Of a stretch of 64,000 bases of DNA, positions 34,302-45,060 are shown one piece after another (position 1 is the first letter of the stretch; each line of letters opens with the position of its first letter). The notes beneath the pieces were generated by a model. The model was not told the DNA's origin. It did no database searches and saw only the letters and a list, made by a program, of their open reading frames with translations. A program made the position numbers and the translations under genes. Origin of the DNA: Papio anubis (lineage: Eukaryota; Chordata; Mammalia; Primates; Cercopithecidae); the NCBI RefSeq assembly GCF_008728515.1, contig NC_044996.1:98773287-98837286 (forward strand), given 5' to 3'.

Positions 34302-35030
34302 TTAGGGCTTTCTTCTACTTTTTGCTAATATGAATAGGACTGCCTTGGACATCCTTATGTACACATAAATATTTCACTAGGATAGGGTCCTGTAAATGCA
34401 ACTGCTGGTTAAAGTAAGAAACAAATACCTGTAATAGGTACAGTCAAATTATGTATCAATCATCCTTTATATGAGAGTATTTAATTTCTAATACTCTTCA
34501 TCAGCAGTGACTCTTATGGATAAAAGACAGTATCTTATTGTTTAATGAGCACATATGTGAATTTTAGTGAGGTTTATAATCTTTTTGTGTTTCTAGGCCT
34601 CTAACATTTCTGTTGCTATGAGTATTTTATTCATACTGTTGGGCTGTCTTTTCTTATTGATGTGTTAAAGGTGTAGGGTAAAATCCTAGAAAGGTCATTG
34701 CTTTGTTAAACGGTATTTGCAATGTAAAATTTGATATATATTAACCAATTGTTCCTCCCCAAAATGCTGTAAATAGTTTATAACTTCTTTGGTGTTTTTT
34801 CCACATACTTGACTGTACTAAGTATTATCAACCTTTTCAGCATTTAAGAATATGAAAGGAATACATGATAAGTTATATATTTATTTTATATTTGTTCAGT
34901 TATATGTTAGGTTGTGGTCTTTTTCATAATGATTTGTTAGAATTTTAGTGTATAAAGGAGATTAGCCCATTGTTTTGTATATTTCAAATACTTTTCTCAC
35001 TTTGATATTGATGTTTCATAATATTATAAT
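34302..35030 (-). mobile_element. L1M-type LINE remnant
   Basis: GACTGCCTTGGACATCC, TGTAAATGCAACTGCTGG and TTTCATAATGATTTG are old L1 style in reverse complement. Boundaries are diffuse. Confidence 0.5.
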
Positions 35031-35325
35031 TTTTGGCCAAGTGCTGTGGCTCATGCCTGTAATCCCACCACTTGGAAGGCTGAGGCAGGAGGATTGCTTA
35101 AGCTTGGGAGTTTGAGACCAGCCTGGGATACATGGCAAAACCTTGTCTCTACAAAAAAATACAAAAATTAGCTGGGTGTGGTGGTGCGTGCCTATAGTTC
35201 CAGCTACTAGGGAAGCTAAGGTGGGAGGATTGCTTGAGCCCAGGAGGTTGAGGCTGCAGTGATCTGTGAACTGCATTCCAGCCTGGGCAACAAGAGTGAG
35301 ACCCTGTTTCCAAAAACAAACAAAC
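35031..35325 (+). mobile_element. Alu SINE (J-type)
   Basis: Starts TTGGCCAAGTGCTGTGG. The tail is AAAACAAACAAACAAAAAA. Confidence 0.92.
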
Positions 35326-35435
35326 AAAAAATTCATTCTGCTATTTAGAAATTTCTAATGTCTAGGCAGTCATGTTGATCAGTCTGTGATTGTATGTCTT
35401 CTGAATTTGGGGATTGCTCAGAAAGGCTGTTAGCC

Positions 35436-35724
35436 AGCTGGGAGCAGTGGCTCATGCCTATAATCCTAGCACTTTGGGATGCCGAGGTGGGTGGATCACT
35501 TGAGGTCAGGAGTTTGAGACCAGCCTGGCCAACATGGTGAAACTCCATCTCTACTAAAAATACAAAAATTAGTTGGGTGTGGTGGTGGGTACCTGTAGTC
35601 CTAGCTACTTGGGAGGCTGAAGCAGGAGAATCACTCGAACCCGGGAGGCAGAGGTTGCAGTGAGCTGAGATCACACCACTGCACTCCAGCCTGGGCAACA
35701 GAGTGAGACTTTTTTGTTTTTTTA
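35436..35724 (+). mobile_element. Alu SINE
   Basis: AAGGCTGTTAGCC (35423-35435) and AAGGCTTTTAGCC (35725-35737) are the target duplication. The tail has been overwritten by T and G bases. Confidence 0.93.
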
Positions 35725-35800
35725 AAGGCTTTTAGCCACTACAAAATTATAAAAACTTTGATCTATTTTACGGTTATCTTGTACACATTTAAATCTCTAA

Positions 35801-36110
35801 GGCTGGGTGCGGTGGCTTACACTAGTAATTCCAGCACTTTGGGAGGCTGACACGGGTGGATCATTTGAGCTCAGAAGTTCGAGACCAGCCTGGCAACATG
35901 ATGAAACCTCGTTTCTACAGAAAATACAAAAATTAGCTGGGTGAGGTGGCCTGTACCTGGAGTCCCAAATACTTTGCGGGGCTGAGGCAGGAGGATCACT
36001 TGAGTCCAGGAGGATCGCTTGAGCCCGGGAGCTTGAGGCTGCAGTGAGCCATAATCGTGCCACTGCACTCCGGCCCGGATGACAGAGGGAGTCCTAGTTT
36101 GTTTTTTTTT
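35801..36110 (+). mobile_element. Alu SINE (old)
   Basis: TTTAAATCTCT stands on both sides (about 35789 and 36111). An 18-bp block, CAGGAGGATC plus CTTGAG, is duplicated within it near 35986-36022. Confidence 0.92.
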
Positions 36111-36208
36111 TTAAATCTCTCATCCCTGTGTAATTTATTTGTGGGTTCAGAGTGAGATGGGTAATTCAGTTTTATTGAGATTTTTTCCTCCATAAATACC
36201 TAGCCAGA

Positions 36209-36574
36209 AGATATGGTTTGGCTGTGTCGCCACCCAAAATCTCATCTTGAATTGTAATCCCCACGTGTCAAGGGCGGGACCAGATGAAGGTAATGAGTCA
36301 TTGGGGCAGTTACCCCCATGCTGTTCTTGTGATAATAAGTGAGTCTCATGAGATCTGATGGTTTTATAAGCTTCTGGCATTTCCCCTGCTTGCACATCTC
36401 CTTCCTGCCGCCTTGTAAAGAAGGTGTCTTGCTTCCCCTTCGCCTTCCGCCATGATTGTAAATTTTCTGAGGCCTCCTCAGCCATGCTGAACTGAGTCAG
36501 TTAAACCACTTTCCTTTATAAATTAGCCAGTCTCAGGTATGTCTTTATTAGCAGCATGAGAATGGACTGATCCA
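36209..36574 (+). mobile_element. Solo LTR of the MST/THE1 (MaLR) group
   Basis: The 366-bp LTR begins AGATATGGTTTGGCTGTG and ends ATGGACTGATCCA, with the characteristic CTCATCTTGAATTGTAATCC and CTTTATTAGCAGCATGAGAA blocks. It is flanked by a perfect 5-bp target duplication CCAGA (36204-36208 and 36575-36579). No internal region remains. Confidence 0.92.
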
Positions 36575-36612
36575 CCAGATTTTCCTAATGTCATCTTTTC
36601 TGCATAGATTAT

Positions 36613-36647
<35 letters not shown>
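36613..36647. repeat. (TA)n microsatellite
   Basis: About 17 uninterrupted AT units are joined to the T run of the following Alu. Confidence 0.97.
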
Positions 36648-36663
<16 letters not shown>

Positions 36664-36996
36664 GAGACAGAGTCTCGCTCTATCACCCAGACTGGAGGGC
36701 TGGAGTACAGTGGCGTGATCTCGGCTTACTGCAACCTCTGCCTCCCAGGTACAAGTGATTCTCTTGCCTCAGCCTCCCGAGTAGCTGGGATTATAGGTGA
36801 TTCTCCTGCCTCAGCCTCCCGAGTAGCTGGGATTACAGGCGTGTACCACCACACCTGGCTAATTTTTGTATTTTTAGTAAGAGACAGGGTTTCACCATGT
36901 TGACCAGGCTGGTCTCAAACTCCTGACCTCAAGCGATACGCCCGCCTCAGACTCCCAAAGTGCTGGGATTACATGTGTGAGCCACTGTGCCTGGCT
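36648..36996 (-). mobile_element. Alu SINE with an internal tandem duplication
   Basis: The segment around GTGATTCTC...GGGATTATAGGT occurs twice in tandem (about 36755-36796 and 36797-36838), adding about 42 bp to the left monomer. The first T run is about 18 nt. Confidence 0.94.
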
Positions 36997-37036
36997 GATT
37001 TAAGATATTTTTACTGTAACCAGCCAATGGGTTATT

Positions 37037-37560
37037 CCCACCCACTGCACAGTCAAAACCAATTCACTGAGACCACGGAATTGCAATAAAGAGTTTAATT
37101 GACAAACAAGGTCTTGCTCTGTCCCCCAGGCTGGAGAACAGTGGTGCAATCTTGGCTCACTGCAGGCCCAACCTCCTGGCCTCAAGTGATCCTCCCTCCT
37201 CAGCCACCCATAGTGCTGGGATCACAGGAGCCAGCCACCACACCCAGCCACAGTGGGGTTTTTATGGAGGCTTCATCACAGAGGCATGATCATCATTGGC
37301 CCTTGGTAGTCAACTCAGCCTTCATCTTCTCTCCCCTCCCAGGAGTTTTGAGGATGGAGATGAAATTCCCAACCCTCTAATCCTGTCTGGTTTTCTGGTG
37401 ACCAGCTCCCATCTGGAAGCTACCTAGGGGCAGCCAGCCACCAGTCATCTCATTAGCATATAAAAGACACTTTGATCACTTCAGAGTCTATTCCAAGGGT
37501 TGCAGGAGCTTTTGCCAGGAGACAGGACAAAAACCAAATATATATTTCACAATATCAAAC
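37037..37560 (-). mobile_element. LTR-like remnant, split by a partial Alu
   Basis: CCCACTGCACAGTCAAAACC through GCAATAAAGAGTTTAATTGAC matches the segment at 16727-16784/17389-17400. After the Alu, GGTTTTTATGGAGGCTTCATC and CTCATTAGCATATAAAAGAC follow, and in reverse complement these resemble LTR TATA and U3 parts. Confidence 0.55.
37107..37249 (-). mobile_element. Partial Alu
   Basis: About one monomer from AAGGTCTTGCTCTGTCC to CACCACACCCAGCC, with internal losses. Confidence 0.88.
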
Positions 37561-38714
37561 CAGGTGACATTACTCCAGATAAAAATGACTCTGGATTGGT
37601 AAACAAACTGCATCTGGACTGGAGGACTGAGTAAACTATGACTGGCTGGTAGGAAGCCATGGATTGGGGTTTTCTGAGCACATTGTCACTCAGTGATATG
37701 TAACTGGGCACATCTTTTGCTGGGACCCTGGAAGCCATGCCACTGGGACCATCACAAGAGATATTGGTCTATGGAACAGGTTAGAGCTTCCAAGCAACAT
37801 TTGTTTCATCCTAGCACTCAGCAGTGTGGTTTTGTTCCCTGGCAGCGGAGCTCTCACGAGGGAGGGGCAGTTTGGGCTACCAGCTCCTGGATTACTCTGA
37901 GAAGCCCTCCTGCTGGAGAAACCTGCCTGTCACCGCCCTCTGGCAGGCTGGCTTTCCTGTCCCCTCTCCTGCACAGCTGGGTAAACTAGTGCCACTGTGG
38001 CTGATTTGGGCCTTACGGGTGCAACGAGTGGCTTGAATTGAAGGCCACCAAGTGGGTGTGACAGGATGGGATCTGGAGCAGAAACAGGTGGGTTATTAGT
38101 CTTTGCGAGGAATTGGGGCCCTTGTAGAAGTGAGTTCTTGTTTGGTGGTGACAAGGCCAAGCACAGACCTTTCCCCTTTTGCCTCAGTCAGCTGCCTGGG
38201 CCACAGACCTCTGGCTTCCTGTTCTTTGTTTCATGATTGATGAGCGAAGGTTAGAACGGTTTGTCATGGTTGATTAGCTATGTTTAGAACTGTTCGTTGT
38301 AGCTCTTTGTCCCCTGCAAAGCCTGCTCTGTCAGCCCCAGGCAGGACTGACTTCCTCCTTTGTGGACCACCCGGACCCTGTCCTACATCTGTCACTGTCC
38401 CTGTGAGGCAGGCTTCCTCGCTGCCTCGGTTTCATCTATGAGTGTGTAAGTGTTGCTTCTCTCCCTCCACTAAACTGAAGCTCCTTGAGTTCAAGAGGTG
38501 TGGTTTTGTATCAGTCTTTCCTTCACAGGACTTACCAGTCTGGCCTCTATTCAGTAAACATGTGTTGAATGAATGAATTTCCAGGGTGAGATATTTCTCA
38601 TAGCCTGTCTGTTTCTCTTATAAAGTTCAAAATGATTTTAGTCATATAGATACTCTATGTAATATACTATGCCAAACTGACTAGTGACTGGCATAAGAAC
38701 AATTATATAAGAAA
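37561..38714. other. Intronic sequence, partly L2-like
   Basis: 37561-38440 is GC-richer and carries overlapping meaningless open frames. 38460-38580 (CTGAAGCTCCTTGAGTTCAAG, AACATGTGTTGAATGAATGA) is an L2 3' end on the + strand. No exon was recognised. Confidence 0.5.
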
Positions 38715-38720
38715 GGCCAG

Positions 38721-39019
38721 GCCGGGCACGATGGCTCACGCCTGTAATCCCAGCACTTTGGGAGGCCAAGGTGGGCAGATCACAAGGTCAGGGGTTCGAG
38801 ATCAGCCTGGCCAACATGGTGAAACCCCGTCTGTACTAAAAATACAAAAATTAGCCGGGCATGGTGGTGGGCTCCTGTAGTCCCAGCAACTCTGGAGGCT
38901 GAGGCAGGAGAATTGCTTGAACCCGGGAGGCAGAGGTTGCAATGAGCCCAGATTAAACCACTGTACTCCAGCCTGGGTGACAGAGCAAGACTCAGTCTCA
39001 AAAAAAAAAAAAAAAAAGC
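38721..39019 (+). mobile_element. Alu SINE
   Basis: AAAGGCCAG stands at 38712-38720 and 39020-39028. The A tail is about 18 nt. Confidence 0.94.
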
Positions 39020-39027
39020 AAAGGCCA

Positions 39028-39138
39028 GTGTGGATGCGGGAGCCAGACCGCATGGATTCGACTCCCTCATTCCTGGCTGTGTGACCTGGGCTAGTTACTT
39101 AGGCTCTGTGCGCCTCACACTCTTCATCTGTCAAGTTT
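39028..39138 (+). mobile_element. MIR SINE
   Basis: GGCTGTGTGACCTGGGCTAG and TTACTTAGGCTCTGTGCGCC follow the MIR core. It lies 100 bp before the KRAB-A exon. Confidence 0.8.
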
Positions 39139-39238
39139 CTCCTAGAGGGCACAGAGTAAGCCCTCCATGTGCATGAGGTGCCATGTCCCGGTGCCCCAGG
39201 CTGCTCCTGGCATGCTAAAGAGGAATGTGCCATTACAG

Positions 39239-39365
39239 GAATCATTGACCTTCAAGGACGTGTTTGTGGACTTCACCCTGGAGGAGTGGCAGCAACTGGA
39301 CTCTGCCCAGAAGAACCTCTACAGGGATGTCATGCTTGAGAACTACAGCCACCTGGTGTCTGTGG
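39239..39365 (+). CDS. KRBOX4: KRBOX4 KRAB-A box exon
   Basis: Exactly 127 nt, the usual KRAB-A exon size, between TTACAG and a GTGAGG donor, entering in phase 0 and leaving in phase 1. It encodes ESLTFKDVFVDFTLEEWQQL, followed by DSAQKNLYRDVMLENYSHLV and SVG. The key A-box positions are intact (DV, EEW, MLE), so TRIM28/KAP1 recruitment is expected from family knowledge. KRAB proteins are nuclear transcriptional repressors, but KRBOX4 itself lacks zinc fingers and its DNA contact, if any, must be indirect. ZNF674, the adjacent human paralog, has a nearly identical A box, and the B-box exon decides between them. Confidence 0.95.
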
Positions 39366-39698
39366 GTGAGGGACCGTACCACGGGGTGATGCAGAATGCC
39401 CCCAGTACTGTGTTTCTTTCTCAGCTGCTCCAAGCTCCGGGGCCTGGGAACAATGAGTGTGGGTTACCACCCTGAGTGTGGGTTACAGCCCACTGTGCAG
39501 TATTCGTAGTCCCTGTTGGACTCTGGAGAGCATGTTGGTGCCCTTGCTTGCTATGTGAATGTTCTGTACTGAGGGGCAGATGGCTGTGTGCTTGGGGCCA
39601 TCCCCGAGGCTGTGCCACCTTCAGCCTGCAGGGGTGGGCCTAGGTTCTGGAATTCCTCAGCGTTAATAACGAAGTCCTATGTCATGTCCCCTGAACAG

Positions 39699-39809
39699 GG
39701 TATCTAGTTGTGAAGCCAGATGTGATCTTCAGGTTGGGACCAGGAGAAGAGTCCTGGATGGCAGATGGAGGGACCCCGGTACGGACCTGTGCAGGTGAGG
39801 ACAGGCCAG
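39699..39809 (+). CDS. KRBOX4: KRBOX4 KRAB-B box exon with two in-frame donors
   Basis: Starts after CCTGAACAG and joins the A exon through a split Gly codon, encoding YLVVKPDVIFRLGPGEESWM, then ADGGTPVRTCAGEDRP. GYLV..KPDV and GPGEES fit KRBOX4 as I recall it. The ZNF674 paralog, as recalled, has HLVGKPDV and GPGDES. Two donors exist: GCAG/GTGAGG after 39794 gives the family-standard 96-nt exon, and CCAG/GTGAGT after 39809 adds five residues (GEDRP region). Both leave phase 1. The KRBOX4 protein I remember contains EDRP, supporting the distal donor. A Val replaces the Ala I recall in human at YLVV. Confidence 0.92.
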
Positions 39810-39819
39810 GTGAGTCAGG

Positions 39820-40560
39820 CCGGGGAAAGGGACCAGGTTGGTTGGTGACAGCTTGGCCTCTGGGATTCGCTCAGGAGCTCTTCTGAGAGCCCCGGACTTG
39901 TGGACATGCCTAGGCTCTGATGAGCGGAACTGTTGTCATGTCCAAATGAGGCCTCTCTGCCTGGCCACTGGTTACAGTCTCTGCGTTCTTTGCTTGGCAT
40001 TCCCATAGATTGTGGCCACTCTTGTTCTGAGATCCCATTTCTACCTTCCACCCTCCTGGCTTGTTAGTGAGAAGTGCCAAGCTTCTTCTCATTCCTCTCC
40101 CACCACATTTCTGGAAGCTTTTAAGACTTATTCTCCCTTCTTGTGCTTATATATTTTTACCAGAGTAGATGCAAATGTCAGCATTTCCTCTTTATTGGGC
40201 ATACTGTGGGCCCTTTCAGGCTGAAAGTTGGAGTCTTTTATTTTTTAGACTCAAGGAAATTATCATACATTATTTTTTGGAGTTGGTATAGGCAACAAAG
40301 CTTTGCTAGTGACCTTTACTCTACCCAGCCTGGTACCCACCATGTTCTTGCCTGCTCGTATTTTGTGGTAAACACTGTAAACCTCACACTGTTTTCTATT
40401 TTCTCTTCGTATTCCTTCTCAGACTCTTACAAATCTGACTTGATACCACCTGTTTTCAGAGTCCTCCTCTTTTCAGTACCTTCCTCCCACTCAACTCTTG
40501 TTTTTTATATTATCTCTTTATTTATTCAAAAATAAACTTGAGAGAACATTATTCCCAGGG
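39820..40560 (+). other. KRBOX4 intron sequence after the KRAB-B exon
   Basis: Low-repeat sequence. Open frames here (40143-40535) have no motif. I searched it for the EVWQVDEQ-type continuation of KRBOX4 and did not find one. Confidence 0.5.
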
Positions 40561-40865
40561 CGGAATACTTCATCAAACACTGCTAAACTGTTTTCCAACG
40601 TGGCTATAGCACTTTTTTTTTCCACTAGCAATGTACGCGAGCTCCATGTGTTTCTCATCCTTGCAAGCACTTGGTGTTGTTAGTGTTAGTCCTTTTTTTC
40701 TAGTAGGTGTGTAGGAGGATCTCATTGTGATTTAATTTTGCATTTCTCTAATGATGAATATTGTTGAGCCCTTATTTGCCATCTTTATATCTTCTTTATG
40801 GAAGTATTTGTTGTAATCTTTTGCCATTTTTCTTTGCTATTAAATTGTAAGGTTCTTTATATATT

Positions 40866-41148
40866 TTTTTGAGATGGAGTCTCGCTCTGTTTCCCAGACT
40901 GGAGTACAGTGGTGCAATCTTGGCTCACTGCAACCTCGCCTCCTGGGTTCAAGCAAGTCTCCTGCCTCAGCCTCCCGAGTAGCTGGGGTTACAGGCACAC
41001 GCCACCATGCCCAGCTAATTTTTGTATTTTTAGTATTTTGGTTTCGCCATGTTGGCCAGGCTGGTCTCAAACTCCTGACCTCAGGTGATCCACCCTCCTC
41101 AGCCTCCCGGAGTGCTGGGATTACAGGCGTGAGCCACTGTGTCCGGCT
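40866..41148 (-). mobile_element. Alu SINE
   Basis: A perfect 15-bp target duplication, GGTTCTTTATATATT, stands at 40851-40865 and 41149-41163, inside L1. Confidence 0.95.
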
Positions 41149-41557
41149 GGTTCTTTATATATTATTGATGCAAGTCCTTTAACTATGTACTCCCAGGTTA
41201 TGGCTTCTTTTTTTCTCAACTGTGCTGTGTAGAGTAGACGTTTTTAATTTTGATAAAGCCCAGTTTATCGATTTCTTTTATGGTTCGTGCTTTTTGTATC
41301 CTGTCTAACAAATCTCTGACTCAGAGCAATGGAGATTTTCTCCTATGTCTTCTTTCAGAAGATTTATAATTTTAGCTTTTAAATTTAGACCTATGACAAA
41401 GAATGAGTTAAGTTTGTAAATCTGATATGAGGTGAGGGTCAGGGTTTTTTTTTGCATATGTATATCCAATTTTTCCAGCAGCATTTTTGAAAATACTGTT
41501 TGTGTTGTTGTTGTTGTTATTGACTTACTTTGCCATCGTTGCTGATAACCTTTGAAG

Positions 41558-41852
41558 GGCCAGGCACAATGACTCACATTTGTAATCCCAGCACTTTGGG
41601 AGGCTGAGGTGGGAGGATCAGTTGAGCCTAGGAGCTTGAGACTAGCCTAGGCAACATAGTGAGCCCCCGTCTCTACAAAATATTTTAAAAATTTGCCAAG
41701 CATGATGGCATGCACTTGTAGTCTCCACTACTTGGGAGGTTGAGGTGGGAGGATTGCTTGAGCACGAGAGGACGAGGCTGCAGTGAGCCGTGATCACGCC
41801 ACTGCCACTCCAGCCTGGGGTACAGCAAGACCCTGTCTCAAAAAAAACCAAA
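41558..41852 (+). mobile_element. Old Alu (J-type)
   Basis: Starts GGGCCAGGCACAATGACTC and ends CCTGTCTCAAAAAAAACC. Many transitions. Confidence 0.92.
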
Positions 41853-42483
41853 CAGTTGACCAGAGATGCGTCTGTCTATACATCAGTAATACACTGTTTA
41901 ATTACTGTAGCCTAATGTTAAGTGTTCAAATCAGGAAGTATGAATTTTCCAACTTTGCTCTTCCTCTCCTAATGTTTTGCCCATTCTAGGTCCTTGGTAT
42001 TTTTATATAAATCTTAGAATCAGCTTGTGAATTTGTACACAAAAGCCCGCAGGGATTTTTGTATGGGATTACACTGAATCTGTGGATCATTGATATACTG
42101 ACAGTATTGAGTCTTCCAATTAATGAATAGCATGTATCTCTATTTAGATCTTCTTAAATTTTATCTCAATGTTTTGTAGTTTTGAATGCATAAGTCTTTC
42201 ACATTTTGTTTAATTCATATCTGCATTTTATGTTCTTATAAGATACTGTAAATGGTATTTTGTTTAATTTCAATTTCCCATTGGCCAGTACTATCTTATA
42301 GAAATGCCATTGATTTTTGTATATTGATCTTGTATCCTGGGACCTTTCTAAGTGTACATATTAATACTTGTAACTTTTTTGTAGATAGCTTGGCATTTCC
42401 TATGTAAACAATCATGTAGTTGTAAAAAAGACAGTTTTATTTCTTCCTTTCCAATCTGGATGTCTTTTACTTCTCTTTTTGCC

Positions 42484-42792
42484 TTTTTTTTTTTTTTTTT
42501 TTTTTGAGGAGTTTCACTCTTGTTGCCCAGGCTGGAGTGCAATGGCATGACCTTGGCTCACCGCAACCTCCATCTCCTGAGGTCAAGTGATTCTTCTGCC
42601 TCAGCCTCCCAAGTAGCTGGGATTACAGGTATGCACCATGATGCCCAGCTAATTTTTTTTTTTTTGTATTTTTAGTAGAGACAGGGTTTCTCCATGTTCA
42701 TCAGGCTGGTCTCGAACTCCCGACCTCAGGTGATCCGCCTGCCTCGGTCTCCCAAAGTGCTGGGATTATAGGCATGAGCCACCATGCCCAGC
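42484..42792 (-). mobile_element. Alu SINE
   Basis: CTCTTTTTGCC stands at 42473-42483 and 42793-42803. It has two T-rich runs, the second in the middle linker. Confidence 0.95.
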
Positions 42793-43105
42793 CTCTTTTT
42801 GCCATTTTTTACTGGCTAGAATCTTGAGTATTGTGTTGAATAGGCATAGTGAGAATGACTTCTTTGCTTTATTCCTGATTTTAGGGCAGAAGTACTCACT
42901 TTCTCATTATTAAGTATAATTTTTTATTTGTAGAGTTTTCCATTGGTGGCCTGACAATGGTTGAGGATTATTCCTTTTAATCTTAGTTTTTTGAGTTTTT
43001 ATCATGAATTGATGCTGAATGTCGTGAATGCTTTTTCTGTATCAATCAATATAATCATGCTTCTTCTCCTTTATTTTTAAATTAATTAAATAATTATTAT
43101 TATAT

Positions 43106-43388
43106 TTAGAGATGGAGTCTCATTCTGTTCCCCAGGTTGGAGTGCAATGGTGTGGTCATAGCTCATTGTGGCCTCAAACTCCTGTGCTCAAGTGATCCTC
43201 CTGCCTTAGCCTCCAGAGTAGCTGGGACTACAGGCATGTACCACCATGCCCAGCTATTTTTTAAATTTTTTGTAAAGATGAGGTCTTGTTGTGTTGCCCA
43301 GCTGGTCTTGAACTTCTGGCCTCAAGTGATCCTCCAGCTCAGCCTCCCAAAGTTCTGGGATTACAGGTGTGAGCTACCATGCCTAGTT
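43106..43388 (-). mobile_element. Old Alu (J-type)
   Basis: Starts TTTAGAGATGGAGTCTCATT after an AATTATTATTAT tail remnant. Ends CCATGCCTAG. Confidence 0.91.
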
Positions 43389-43399
43389 AATTTGCAGAT

Positions 43400-43581
43400 T
43401 TTTCTTTTTCTTTCCTTTTTTTTTTTTTTGAGACGGAATCTCGCTCTGTGCCCAGGCTGGATGGAGTGCAGTGGCACGATCTCAGCTCACTGCAAGCTCC
43501 GCCTCCCAAGTTCAAGTGTTTCTCCCACCTCAGCATCCTGAGTAGCTGGGATTATAGGCACCTGCCACCATGCCCGGCTAA

Positions 43582-43617
<36 letters not shown>

Positions 43618-43762
43618 TGTGCACGCACGCATCTTTTTTTAGTAGAGACGGGGTTTCTCCGCGTTGGTCAGGCTGGTCTCGAACTCCCCTGACCTCAGGT
43701 GATCCACCTGCCTCAGTCTAACACAGTGCTGGGATTACAGGTGTGAGCCACCATGCCTAGCC
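43400..43762 (-). mobile_element. Alu SINE with a TG microsatellite in its linker
   Basis: AATTTGCAGAT stands on both sides (43389-43399 and 43763-43773). The middle linker holds a (GT)n-GCGC-(CACG) tract at about 43584-43632, making the copy about 60 bp longer than usual. Confidence 0.94.
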
Positions 43763-44111
43763 AATTTGCAGATATTGAACCAGCCTTTCCATTACCTGTG
43801 TAAACCCCACTTGATAATGATCAGTCATTCCTTTGATATGCTCCTATTTATTTTTACTTATATTTTATTATTTTGCATCTGTGTTTTATGTGTCATAATT
43901 GTTTGTAGTTTTCTTCACTTACACTGTTTGTGTCTGGTTTTGACGTCAGGGTTATGCTGGCCTCATAAAATGAGTTGGGAAGTGTTTCCTCCTCTTCTGT
44001 TTTCTGAAATTTATATAGGACTAGCATTATTTCTTAAATGTTTTGTAGCGTTCATCAGTGAAGACATCTGGGCCTAGCATTTTCTTTGAGGGGAAGTTTT
44101 GAACTACAAAT

Positions 44112-44419
44112 TGTTTTTTTGTTTTGTTTTTGTTTTTTTTTGAGACGGAGTTTCGCTCTTGTTGCCCAAGCTGGAGTACAATGGTGCGATCTTGGCTCAC
44201 CACAACCTCCGCCTCCTGGGTTTAAGCAATTCTCCTGCTTCAGCCTCCTAAGTGGGATTACAGGCAAACACCACTTTGCCCAGCTAATTTTTGTGTTTTT
44301 AGTAGAGACAGGGTTTCACCATGTTGGCCAGGGTGGTCTCAGACTCCTGACGTCAGGTGATCTACCAGCCTCGGCCTCTCAAAGTGCTGGGATTAGAGGC
44401 GTGAGCTACCACGCCCGGC
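44112..44419 (-). mobile_element. Alu SINE
   Basis: CTACAAATT stands at about 44104-44112 and 44420-44428. The tail is TTTTTTTGTTTTGTTTTTG. Confidence 0.94.
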
Positions 44420-44559
44420 TACAAATTCGTTTTTTTTTTTTATATAATTATAGGTATATTCAGATAACTGTTTTCTTCTTGAGCAAGCTTTGGTGGTTTG
44501 TGGCCTTGAAGGAATTTGTCTCATCTAAACTATCAAGTTTTTGATATAAAGTTTTTTTT

Positions 44560-44866
44560 GGCCAGGCGGGGTGGCTCACGCCTGTAATCCCAGCACTTTG
44601 GGAGGCCGAGGTGGGCGGATCTCGAGGTCAGGAGTTCAAGACCAGCCTGGCCAACATAGTGAAACCCTATCTCTACTAAAAATACAAAAATTAGCCGAGC
44701 ATGGTGGCATGTGCCTGTAGTCCTGGCTACTCGGGAGGCTGAGGCAGGAGAATCGCTTGAAACCAGGAGGCGGAGGTTGCAGTGAGCCAAGATCGTGCCA
44801 CTGCACTCTAGCTTGGGCAACAGAGTGAGACTTCGTCTCTAAATAAATAAATAAATAAAATAAAAT
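44560..44866 (+). mobile_element. Alu SINE
   Basis: Flanked by AAAGTTTTTTT copies. The tail is an AAAT repeat (44841-44868). Confidence 0.94.
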
Positions 44867-45060
44867 AAAGTTTTTTTCCATAAGATTTCCTTATTATTTT
44901 TTAATATTTGTAGGATCTGTAATGTTGTTCTCCTGATATTGATAATGTATGTTTTTTCTTGATCAGTCTGACTTAAGATTTATCCATTGTATTAATCTTT
45001 TCACAGAACCAACTTTTGCTTGTGTTTATTTTTGTGTTTTTCATTTTCTGTTTCTTTGAG

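Larger units (their letters stand above)
28648..39238 (+). other. KRBOX4: KRBOX4 intron before the KRAB-A exon
   Basis: About 10.6 kb bounded by GTGAGT and TTACAG. It is filled with the Alus, L1 pieces, LTRs and microsatellites listed separately. No further coding exon was recognised inside it. Confidence 0.8.
40565..45060 (-). mobile_element. Long L1M ORF2 remnant, split by several Alus
   Basis: From left to right the sequence runs in reverse from the L1 3' part (AAACTGTTTTCCAACGTGGC) through GAATCAGCTTGTGAATTTG, TTGTATATTGATCTTGTATCC and CCTTTCCAATCTGGATG to the reverse-transcriptase part (GGCCTCATAAAATGAGTTGG, CATCTGGGCCTAGC, ACAGAACCAACTTTTGCTTG). The pieces lie in one order and orientation between Alus at 40868, 41558, 42484, 43106, 43400, 44107 and 44560, so this is one element. 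No open ORF2 remains. Confidence 0.85.
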
